Part shown: positions 26,868 to 33,237 of the stretch, piece by piece
How positions within the stretch are numbered: the stretch's first letter is position 1
How the letters are laid out: each line of letters begins with the position of its first letter
Assembly (NCBI GenBank): GCA_030065255.1
Contig: JASJCX010000037.1
Location: forward strand, 1-33,237
Length of the DNA: 33,237 bases
Source: Calothrix sp. MO_167.B42
GTDB lineage: Bacteria; Cyanobacteriota; Cyanobacteriia; Cyanobacteriales; Nostocaceae
Reading direction: 5' to 3'
The notes under the pieces: generated by a model
Told to the model about the DNA's origin: nothing
Database searches by the model: none
What the model saw: only the letters and a program-made list of their open reading frames with translations
Position numbers and translations under genes: made by a program

Positions 26868-27146
26868 CTATAAAATATTAGGTTCACAATATTGTGGCAT
26901 CAAATCAATGACATTGTTACAACTTGTAAAATAGTCCCTCAAAGCATTAGCTGCTTGACCTGTAAACTCAATCCATTGGGAATGGGCAATATTTTCCGAC
27001 ATAAATTCCCAGGAAAATAATGAAAAGTTGGGAGTAGTGATGAGAATAGAAATACTTTTTTCTCCAGAACTAGTTTGACTATCTAGTTTCACCGCAGCAA
27101 CGTAGCTAGTGTTAATAATAACGTCCTGTATCTTGATAAATGCCAT
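26868..27146 (-). CDS. Small soluble protein of unknown function
   Basis: 92 aa from ATG 27146 (the frame also allows a TTG start at 27158). It begins MAFIKIQDVIINTSYVAAVK, a two-strand hairpin start seen in short cyanobacterial proteins with an SH3-like or PH-like 'hi-level site' beta fold, followed by more strands (EKSISILITT, NFSLFSWEFM) and a helix (FTGQAANALRDYFTS). No membrane segment, no catalytic motif recognised. It is divergently placed from nothing and lies 456 nt upstream of hglE, within the segment bounded by the 42-nt inverted repeat. The function cannot be stated. Confidence 0.6.
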   Translation of the reverse strand: MAFIKIQDVIINTSYVAAVKLDSQTSSGEKSISILITTPNFSLFSWEFMSENIAHSQWIEFTGQAANALRDYFTSCNNVIDLMPQYCEPNIL

Positions 27147-27492
27147 AGCCAATTGCAACGTCCAAGATAATATAGTTTATGGAATTTAGCGATGAAAAGT
27201 TGACAAATTTGTTACAGAAGATATGCATAATTTATCCGAATTAATCAAATTTGTCGAGCATAAATATAACTGTCAATTGGTGATAGCATTAATGACAAAT
27301 TTTAGGTTTACTTACCCATCGACAATAAATTAAATAATCTATCTTGCTGTGAACCAAACTGTAGACTTCAATTAATCAAAATCTAGCATAGCTATAAATG
27401 GCCGAAGAGTTCATTATTATTCATTTTATCAACAACATAAGTGTTGTTTATCAGTAATTATAAATAGCTAGTATAACTAAAAACAATTTACG
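27147..27492. other. AT-rich intergenic region with a small hairpin
   Basis: No gene is supported. It contains AACAACA-TAAG-TGTTGTT at 27431-27448, a 7-bp stem with a 4-nt loop and no T-run, possibly an operator or the foot of a small transcript. Otherwise nothing recognisable. Confidence 0.4.
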
Positions 27493-27600
27493 ATGAATAA
27501 ATATTGTGATTGGAGGAACTTTTTGCTCTTAAATGTACCTCCAATAACATATGATTTATTTTCTGTTGTTAGCCAAGGCACAGATGTAATTAATACATGA
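27493..27600 (+). CDS. Possible 35-aa peptide
   Basis: ATG 27493, reads MNKYCDWRNFLLLNVPPITY and ends at TGA 27598-27600, which overlaps the ATG of the next small frame as ATGA. No ribosome binding site. It might be a leader peptide or chance. Confidence 0.15.
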   Translation: MNKYCDWRNFLLLNVPPITYDLFSVVSQGTDVINT

Positions 27601-27725
27601 AAGGCGTTTATCCAATTCAGTATGCTTTTTCAGAGGAACATGATATTTCTCGCAAAATCCCATTAACCATTGTTAAAATAATCTTAATTGCCATTTTCAT
27701 CACAGCTCGCTTCTTTATTAGTTGA
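27597..27725 (+). CDS. Possible 42-aa single-TM peptide
   Basis: ATG 27597, overlapping the previous frame by ATGA. It begins MKGVYPIQYAFSEEHDISRK, followed by a hydrophobic helix (TIVKIILIAIFITARFFI) and ends in a TGA supplied by the heptamer repeat. GAGG-like sequence is not present upstream. The topology (charged head, one TM helix) is coherent, but conservation is needed to believe it. Confidence 0.25.
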   Translation: MKGVYPIQYAFSEEHDISRKIPLTIVKIILIAIFITARFFIS

Positions 27726-27761
27726 TAGTTGACACTTCGACAAGCTCAGTGCGAGCAGTTG
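27720..27761. repeat. 42-nt perfect inverted repeat, right arm
   Basis: Reverse complement of 26768-26809. The two arms bound a 910-nt interior. The outer side continues into further GTTGGTA/GTTGATG heptamers. Confidence 0.9.
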
Positions 27762-27965
27762 GTAGTTGGTAGTTGATAGTTGGTGGTTGATGGTTGATGG
27801 TTGATGGTTGATAGTTGATAGTTGATGGTTCAAGCTCCTTCCCACACTCCCTACCAAAAAACTTTTTGTTGCAAGCCCTACTCATTACTCATTACTCATT
27901 ACTTATTACTCATTACTTATTACTCATTACTTATTACTCATTACTTATTACTTATTACTTATTAC
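27762..27965. repeat. Heptamer arrays GTTGATG and (TTACTCA/TTACTTA)n
   Basis: GTTGATG/GTTGATA units (27765-27825), a short unique joint, then about a dozen TTACTCA/TTACTTA units running into the last codons of the ParB-like gene. Confidence 0.9.
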
Positions 27966-29316
27966 TTACCCTGAGCGCCATACTAGAAGTATTCTGAACT
28001 TGCTTTCCAGTCAAATTTTGCCAGCGCATCATCCCCCGATTCAGCAATTCTCGATTATCATCGCCAACTATGCATATGCGCCCCATTCTTTCACAGGTGG
28101 TAAGCACTTCACCTTGCCCCATAAAAGGAGCAATGACAACATCATTGGGACTGGTGTACAAATGCAGTAAATAATTGACAACTCCCTCAACCCCTTCCAC
28201 CTTAATCGGCGTGGGTGGTTGGGATATGGATTCATGGGAAAAGATACCTACATAAATATTCCCCACCAAAAATTCATATTGAAAATTCATCCGGTGCTGG
28301 CGACAAAATTGATAAATATGCCCCTGGGAACGCAAAACAGCCACAATCCTTGCTTTTTCCATGGCATAATCATGGTTCCATGTAGATGATAGGGTAGCGA
28401 TTGCTAATGCAGCATCCCCTGGTAATAAATTGATAAACTCCGCACCTCCAGTATCACCCCCATACACTCGATGTCGTCCCAATATCCATTCCTGGCTAGA
28501 TTGGGTTTGTGTCCCTATCTCTGGAGTCCCTATCTGCACTGGAATGGATACTGCTGGTATCTCCGGTGCAATTGTTAACTTTACTTCCCTGGGAGCCATG
28601 ACGTTTTTCAAGGCTATGAGCTGTAATTCTTTTTGTTTAGCCCGAGCCTTTGCCAATATTTGCATTTGTCTGTCAATTTCTGCCTGTTCTCCCCCCTGCT
28701 TTGCCTGCTCTAAAGCCTTCTGCGCCTGTTCTATTACAGCCCGTTCTTGATTACCAGCTCTAGCAACTTTCAATAGTTTTGTTGGACTATTGGCAATGGC
28801 AGTTCCCTTAATAATGTCTTTCACTTCGGGGAGAATATCTTTCGCAATTTGCTTCCCATGTTGCAAGGTACGTTTGGAATATCCAATTTCTTGGGCAAAG
28901 TCTAAGTTGGTTTTGCCAGGTAGTGAAACGGTTTCACCACCTGCTTGGGTATATTGATTGTCCCCTGGTTGCGCCTTCAACCCCATACTTGCCAACAGCC
29001 TATCCCTTTCTAACCACAATTCCGCCCGTTCTAAAGCCTCTAATTCATTGCGGATTAAATTTTCATCAATCTCCGCCAATCGAGCCTGCTCGTCATTTTG
29101 GTAATCAAATATATTGCACTCAACTTCTTCTAGCCCCAATTGTTTACAAGCTGTCAAACGATGTAGCCCAGCAATTAAATTGAGTTGACTATCTATGACA
29201 ATGGGATTTAATAAACCATTCGTTTTGATTGATTCTTTTAATTGCTTAACCTTTTCTTCTTTTATGGGGCGACGATTAGTGCCAATATAAATTTTATCTA
29301 TGTTGATTTTAGGCAT
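27955..29316 (-). CDS. ParB-like N-terminal domain fused to degenerate beta-class DNA methylase domain
   Basis: 453 aa. The N-terminal ParB/Srx-type domain (1-95) has NRRPIKEEKVKQLKESI, PIVID and the ParB box as AGLHRLTA (49-56). A helix-turn-helix-like middle follows (LDFAQEIGYSKRTLQHGKQI, 138-157), then a coiled coil rich in Gln/Ala/Lys (190-238). The C-terminus starts WILGRHRVYGGDT (277-289), as in ParB-methylase fusions of phages and plasmids, but the catalytic DPPY is gone (position taken by ATLSSTWNHDY, 307-317), while the SAM-site FMGQG (398-402) and the final RWQNLTGK are kept. Probably a DNA-binding, perhaps SAM-binding, protein without methylase activity. The last residues (VSNK) and stop are repeat-encoded. 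It is not next to parA or a replication gene. Confidence 0.75.
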   Translation of the reverse strand: MPKINIDKIYIGTNRRPIKEEKVKQLKESIKTNGLLNPIVIDSQLNLIAGLHRLTACKQLGLEEVECNIFDYQNDEQARLAEIDENLIRNELEALERAELWLERDRLLASMGLKAQPGDNQYTQAGGETVSLPGKTNLDFAQEIGYSKRTLQHGKQIAKDILPEVKDIIKGTAIANSPTKLLKVARAGNQERAVIEQAQKALEQAKQGGEQAEIDRQMQILAKARAKQKELQLIALKNVMAPREVKLTIAPEIPAVSIPVQIGTPEIGTQTQSSQEWILGRHRVYGGDTGGAEFINLLPGDAALAIATLSSTWNHDYAMEKARIVAVLRSQGHIYQFCRQHRMNFQYEFLVGNIYVGIFSHESISQPPTPIKVEGVEGVVNYLLHLYTSPNDVVIAPFMGQGEVLTTCERMGRICIVGDDNRELLNRGMMRWQNLTGKQVQNTSSMALRVSNK

Positions 29317-29757
29317 AATTAACTCTTGGTAAAAACGTAAAATTAGTTATTGTCAGCTGTGTAAGAGGATGTTTGTAAAGAACCTCTCTCCTAGTAGAAT
29401 AGAGGCTTTGAAACCCCATTCCCTTGTAGGAAAAGGGGTTGGGGGGTTAGGTTTCAACGGATTTTTATGTTAAACATAATACTTTTGCTCGATTTGTTGC
29501 ATTAAGCTATCACTCACATACCCAACATATTTTTTAGTGGCAAATCAACCTAGATGACTATATTTGCAACAGTATACACCTAATATATTGGATATATCCT
29601 GATTCAATTTTGAATTTTTCGATAAGTTTTGCGGTTATCCATCATCATAAAAATGTCGTTTTTAATACTTATTAACCATCCATATACATTGCTAAATTTA
29701 TTTTTAAAATCAGATTTACCTTATCGATGAAAACTAATAAAAAAAGTTCCAACATAT

Positions 29758-29771
29758 GTATTAATAACTAC
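29758..29771. promoter_or_regulatory. NtcA-type box GTA-N8-TAC
   Basis: GTATTAATAACTAC: an exact match to the palindromic NtcA consensus. It lies 613 nt upstream of hgdB and 442 nt upstream of the ParB-like start. In the hgdB direction it centres about 74 nt before the start predicted from the TTGACA/CATAAT pair downstream. DevBCA-type exporters are NtcA-controlled in Anabaena, which makes the site credible; function is not proven. Confidence 0.5.
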
Positions 29772-29802
29772 GAAAAAATATCAACTTGTAACCAAATAAC
29801 TC

Positions 29803-29832
29803 TTGACAAAGGTGTTGCTATATTGCCATAAT
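29803..29832 (+). promoter_or_regulatory. Sigma70-like promoter TTGACA-N18-CATAAT
   Basis: A perfect -35 (29803-29808) and a five-of-six -10 (29827-29832), spacing 18. It would give a leader of about 540 nt before hgdB. It may be the promoter of hgdB-hgdC, or a second one may lie closer. Confidence 0.45.
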
Positions 29833-30383
29833 TGATGACAAGAATTATCTCAAATTTGCCTAAATATTCATAGTAGCACTCCATGTTTCTTGAAATATAA
29901 TTTTAATTGTTGTATCTACCATTTATACAGCCTTTTGTATTTAGAGCTACCCAAGAAAATAAAATCATAATTGTGGATAATTTCAAGATGCATGTGTCAT
30001 ATGAAATCCGGATGATTAGTTACCGCAAAAACCTCACCCCCTTACCCTGTCCTTACTAACCAGAGGGGTGTCCCACAAGCGAATTTGATATCATTGGCTG
30101 TATTTTTTTATCTGGATGCTCCCTTTTATGACATCAACTATGGATATGGTTTGGAGTATTACTAACCATCATCTTTATCAAAGAAGGGAATAGGGAATGG
30201 GGAACAGTTTCCTATTAAGAGTTCCCCCCATCTTTTATAAGTTGGAAGTTTAGGTTGGGGTTTAAATCCCCATCTCAAACCACCCTGTTCCCTTTTAATA
30301 ACAGCTTAGACATCTTCAATAGTTACAAAGATGCCTAATGCCATCAAATAATGTAGCAACCATAGCAGAATTGGAATAAAAAC

Positions 30384-31604
30384 ATGGCAGTAGATAGAGA
30401 GCGCCAATTATTCTCACCATCTATTCGGTGGCGGATTATTGTAGGAACATCAATTGCTGTAATTCTGGGATTAATTTCTTTTTACAGCTATGCAAAATTT
30501 CGGTCAAGTCTGACTACCCAAACAATCAAATCTACAAAACAGAGTCAGTTACTCAAAAATCAAGCAGCAAAAGGAGGTAGAGTAGCTGTCACAGCTTTAG
30601 GACATTTAGTCCCAGAAGGGGAAGTCACTCAGTTATCTGCGCCCAATTCCCTCAGTGGTGTAAGGGTAGAGAAATTACTGGTAAAACAAGGAGACAAGGT
30701 AAAAGCAGGACAAGTAATTGCTTGGATGCAAGGATATACTGAAGCTACAGCAGCATGGCAACAAGCCAAAGATAAATTGAAAGTAGCTGAAGCAAAGTTA
30801 ATCCAAATTAAAGCAGGTGCCAAGCAGGGGGATATAAATGCTCAAAAAGCAACTGTTTCTCGTTTAAATAAGCAATTAGTCGGGGAAATAGCAACCCAAG
30901 AAGCTGCGATCGCTCGTTTGCAGGCCCAATTAGAAAATGCCCAGACGGAAAATAGCAGGTATCAAAAGTTATACCGAGAAGGGGCAATATCAGCCTCCAA
31001 CTCAGATTCTAAACGATTGCAGCTCAAAACTGTACAACAACAATTGAGAGAAGCTCAAGCCAATTTGGAAAGTACTCGTAATACTATCAAAGACCAGTTA
31101 AAAGAGGCAAAAGCGAGATTAAACAGCGTTAAAGAAGTCCGTAGTGTGGATGTAAACTTGGCAAAAGCTGAACTCAAAAGCGCCATGACTGCGGTGACTC
31201 AAGCCAAAGCCGAGCGGGATTTAACCTATGTTAGTACTCCTATAGATGGCACAATCTTAAAAATTCACGCTAAAACTGGGGAAGTGATTGCCGGCTCTGG
31301 GATTGTAGAAATTGGTAAAACATCTCAGATGTACGTAATTGCAGAAGTCTATCAAACCGATATTGAAAATGTGCGTATTGGACAAAAAGCTACCATTAGC
31401 AGTACAGCTTTTAGTGGACAATTGCAGGGAACTGTGAATGATATTGGCTTATTAGTTGATAAACAAAACGTCCTGAGTATTAATCCTGGAGCAGATACTG
31501 ACAGGAGAATAATTCGGGTGAAAATTCGTATTGACGATCCAAAAGATAGTAAAAAAGTTGCTAGTTTAACTAATTTACAAGTAGATGTAGCCATCAAAAT
31601 TTAG
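30384..31604 (+). CDS. hgdB: HgdB-like (DevB family) membrane fusion protein
   Basis: 406 aa. One N-terminal TM helix (about 17-37), a biotinyl-lipoyl-like half (VEKLLVKQGDKVKAGQVIAW, about 92-111), a long alpha-hairpin coiled coil (about 118-270, rich in Gln/Ala/Lys), the second lipoyl half (VSTPIDGTILKIHAKTGEVI) and a beta-barrel (TSQMYVIAEVYQTDIENV). This is the periplasmic adaptor of a DevBCA/TolC-type exporter. DevB itself and HgdB are paralogues; HgdB is preferred because in Anabaena sp. PCC 7120 hgdB-hgdC lie divergent from hglE, as here. It would pass heterocyst glycolipids from the permease to TolC. The ATG follows TTGGAATAAAAAC, a weak ribosome binding site. Confidence 0.8.
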   Translation: MAVDRERQLFSPSIRWRIIVGTSIAVILGLISFYSYAKFRSSLTTQTIKSTKQSQLLKNQAAKGGRVAVTALGHLVPEGEVTQLSAPNSLSGVRVEKLLVKQGDKVKAGQVIAWMQGYTEATAAWQQAKDKLKVAEAKLIQIKAGAKQGDINAQKATVSRLNKQLVGEIATQEAAIARLQAQLENAQTENSRYQKLYREGAISASNSDSKRLQLKTVQQQLREAQANLESTRNTIKDQLKEAKARLNSVKEVRSVDVNLAKAELKSAMTAVTQAKAERDLTYVSTPIDGTILKIHAKTGEVIAGSGIVEIGKTSQMYVIAEVYQTDIENVRIGQKATISSTAFSGQLQGTVNDIGLLVDKQNVLSINPGADTDRRIIRVKIRIDDPKDSKKVASLTNLQVDVAIKI

Positions 31605-31717
31605 TGTAGAAAATATAAATAGGTGTTTCCTTTTGAACACCATTGACTACTAATCGACAGTTAATAGTAATTAGCAAATGCCATTAACTGATAACTGAAT
31701 TCCCAGAGTCTGGAATC

Positions 31718-32896
31718 ATGATGTTTAAAACTCCCTTGGGATTGCTACAACTAACTAGAAACAAAATTCGTTCTCTAGTAGCGATAGCAGGTATTAGTTT
31801 TATTGTAATTTTGATGTTTTTGCAACTTGGGTTTCAAGATGCACTCTATTCTAGTGCCACCCAAGTGCATCGCAGCTTGCGGGGGGATTTATTTGTAGTT
31901 AGTTCTCAATATAAATCCTTGACTGCAATTCAAAGTTTTTCTCGCAGCCGCTTATATCAAACTTTGGGGTTTGATGGTGTAGAATCAGTTTCCCCCATGT
32001 ACTTAGGATTTGCTAAATTTAAAAATCCAGAAAATGGGGAAAAATATTCTATATATGTAATTGGTTTTGAACCAGGTAAACCTGTAATGAAACTACCAGG
32101 TGTGGTAGCTAATACAGATAAATTAAAGATACCAGATGTAGTGCTGTTTGACCGTAATTCTCGACCAGAATTTGGCCCCGTTGCTCAAAAATTTGAACAA
32201 GAACAACGGGAACAAGTTATAGAAGTATTTCCTTTTAATTCCTTAAAGGGATATCGAGTTCGGGTTGGTGGTTTATTTAAATTAGGACCATCCTTTGGTG
32301 TGGATGGTAACTTAATTGTCAGTGATACCACCTTTTTACGGATTTTTCCTAACACCCGTCCTGCAGAAGTAATTGATGTTGGGGTTATATCTCTCAAGCC
32401 AGATGTCGATTCACAAAAAATACTGGCTAAGTTGCGATCGCAACTACCAAAAGATATAAAAATTTTCACCTACGATGAATTCATCAATTTTGAGAAGGAA
32501 TATTGGGCAACAAGAACGCCCATTGGCTTTATTCTCAATCTTATGTTAACTATGGCTTCTGTAGTCGGAATTGTCATTGTCTACCAAATTCTCTACAGCA
32601 ATATTTCTACCCAATTAACTGCCTATGCCACATTAAAAGCCATTGGTTATAAAAACAATTACCTGTTAATTATGGTGTTCCAACAGGCTTTTGTTTTATC
32701 CGTAATGGCTTACATACCGGGGTTTGCCATTTCCATGTTAATGTATGAATTTGCTATGGAAGCAACAAAATTACCGATCATGATGAGCTTTCAAAATGCC
32801 ATTATGGTACTAATTTCCTCCATTTTAATGTGTATGACTTCCGGTGCATTTGCTATTAACAAACTTCGTTCCACGGACCCCGCAGATATCTTTTAG
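31718..32896 (+). CDS. hgdC: HgdC-like (DevC family) ABC exporter permease
   Basis: 392 aa, MacB/FtsX-type permease: a TM helix at about 16-37 (LVAIAGISFIVILMFLQLGF), a large periplasmic domain (about 38-265) beginning with LYSSATQVHRSL, and three C-terminal TM helices at about 272-297, 313-345 and 362-384, ending in the LRSTDPADIF tail usual for DevC proteins. Co-directional with hgdB, 113 nt apart; that gap contains a few repeat-like units. No ABC ATPase gene follows in the 341 nt that remain, so the ATPase is encoded elsewhere or beyond the window. A second ATG is the next codon after the start. Confidence 0.82.
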   Translation: MMFKTPLGLLQLTRNKIRSLVAIAGISFIVILMFLQLGFQDALYSSATQVHRSLRGDLFVVSSQYKSLTAIQSFSRSRLYQTLGFDGVESVSPMYLGFAKFKNPENGEKYSIYVIGFEPGKPVMKLPGVVANTDKLKIPDVVLFDRNSRPEFGPVAQKFEQEQREQVIEVFPFNSLKGYRVRVGGLFKLGPSFGVDGNLIVSDTTFLRIFPNTRPAEVIDVGVISLKPDVDSQKILAKLRSQLPKDIKIFTYDEFINFEKEYWATRTPIGFILNLMLTMASVVGIVIVYQILYSNISTQLTAYATLKAIGYKNNYLLIMVFQQAFVLSVMAYIPGFAISMLMYEFAMEATKLPIMMSFQNAIMVLISSILMCMTSGAFAINKLRSTDPADIF

Positions 32897-33237
32897 TCAG
32901 ACTTGTAAAGAGGACAAGGGGCAGGTGGCAGGGGGCAGGGGGAAGAGTGATGGAGAGAGGGGATGAGGAGATGAGGAGTGAAAAAATAAAAACTCTTAAC
33001 TCCGACCTGTCAACTATTAACTATCAACTCTTAACCGTCAACTGTCAACTGTCAACGTCAAAACGTCCTAACCGTGATGGTGACTGCTATATATAGACAA
33101 CCTCAATGTCATATCATTTCCGTTTGTATCGGAATTATTTAAATTTCCTTCTTCTCCCTCTGACTCTGCGCTCTCTGTCTTGAAAAGTTGTTCATGGGGG
33201 AAACCAACGCCAGTCGTCTGCGACGGGAAACCCGTCT
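32897..33237. repeat. Repeat-filled region downstream of hgdC
   Basis: No gene. A G-rich GGCAGGGGG tract (32918-32945), a composite cassette (32955-33050) that is the inverse of about 3552-3650, a dispersed TATCATTTCCG...TCGGAATTATT fragment (33112-33140), an ACTCTGCGCTCTCTG element, and a GGGAAACCCGTCT-type element cut by the window end. Confidence 0.85.

Larger units (their letters stand above)
29317..30383. promoter_or_regulatory. Long divergent promoter region between ParB-like gene and hgdB
   Basis: 1067 nt without a convincing gene. It holds a dispersed element with AACCCC...GGGGTT arms (29412-29440), an AT-rich stretch with an NtcA-type box and a sigma70-like promoter (listed separately), a copy of a dispersed TCCGGATGATTA element (30000-30025), and a CACCCCCTTACCC element near 30033-30075. 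The strongest regulatory signals face hgdB. Confidence 0.6.

Noticed and set aside
28100-28420. Active DNA methyltransferase in the ParB-like protein
   Set aside because: The DPPY catalytic motif is not present at the expected place.
30007-30012. TCCGGA, resembling the DIF1 motif of heterocyst-specific promoters, upstream of hgdB
   Set aside because: No -10 at a suitable distance, and it belongs to a dispersed repeat present elsewhere without such genes.
1-33237. tRNA, rRNA or transposase genes
   Set aside because: None recognised on either strand by reading; no frame has transposase motifs.

Overview
The window is from a filamentous, heterocyst-forming cyanobacterium (Nostocales in the broad sense). 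The evidence is a complete heterocyst-glycolipid (hgl) polyketide synthase locus, a HetI-type phosphopantetheinyl transferase, DevB/DevC-type exporter subunits, many HIP1 octamers (GCGATCGC), and dense heptanucleotide tandem repeats and other dispersed repeats typical of these genomes. Genus cannot be fixed from the sequence.

Layout. 1-5.4 kb: unrelated genes in a repeat-rich setting: a Uma2-type nuclease fold protein (-), an orphan antitoxin-like small gene, an AmpG-like MFS permease followed by a small membrane protein, a GNAT acetyltransferase and a HEAT-repeat protein. 5.5-7.7 kb: a soluble GAF-GAF histidine kinase (-) whose first GAF carries both cysteines of a DXCF cyanobacteriochrome. 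8.4-9.2 kb: hetI (+), convergent with the hgl genes. 9.6-26.4 kb: the hgl cluster, all on the minus strand, in transcription order hglE, a small membrane-anchored beta-sandwich protein, hglG, hglD, hglC, hglB. 26.9-29.3 kb: a small unknown gene and a ParB-like protein fused to a degenerate DNA-methylase domain (both -). 30.4-32.9 kb: hgdB-hgdC-like membrane fusion protein and permease (+), divergent from the rest.

How the genes fit together. The megasynthase is laid out like a PUFA synthase. HglE (KS-AT-ACP-ACP plus the structural half of a ketoreductase) resembles PfaA. HglG supplies the catalytic half of the ketoreductase and a dehydratase. HglD (KS-chain length factor-AT) resembles part of PfaC/PfaB. 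HglC is a PfaD-like flavin enoyl reductase. HglB (ACP-thioester reductase) releases the long chain reductively. HetI would load phosphopantetheine on the three ACP serines. HgdB/HgdC would be two parts of a DevBCA-like exporter of the finished glycolipid; no ATPase gene is visible here. hetN, which lies between hglB and hetI in Anabaena sp. PCC 7120, is absent from this position.

The most unusual property is the relation of short repeats to genes. They fill nearly all intergenic space, supply the last codons and the stop codon of several genes, and have entered the coding sequences of hglD (at least four places) and hglE (one dispersed element plus an expanded linker) without breaking the frame. 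Other points worth attention are the ketoreductase split exactly between two genes, the ParB/pseudo-methyltransferase, the predicted dual-cysteine photoreceptor kinase next to hetI, and a perfect 42-nt inverted repeat flanking the small gene upstream of hglE.
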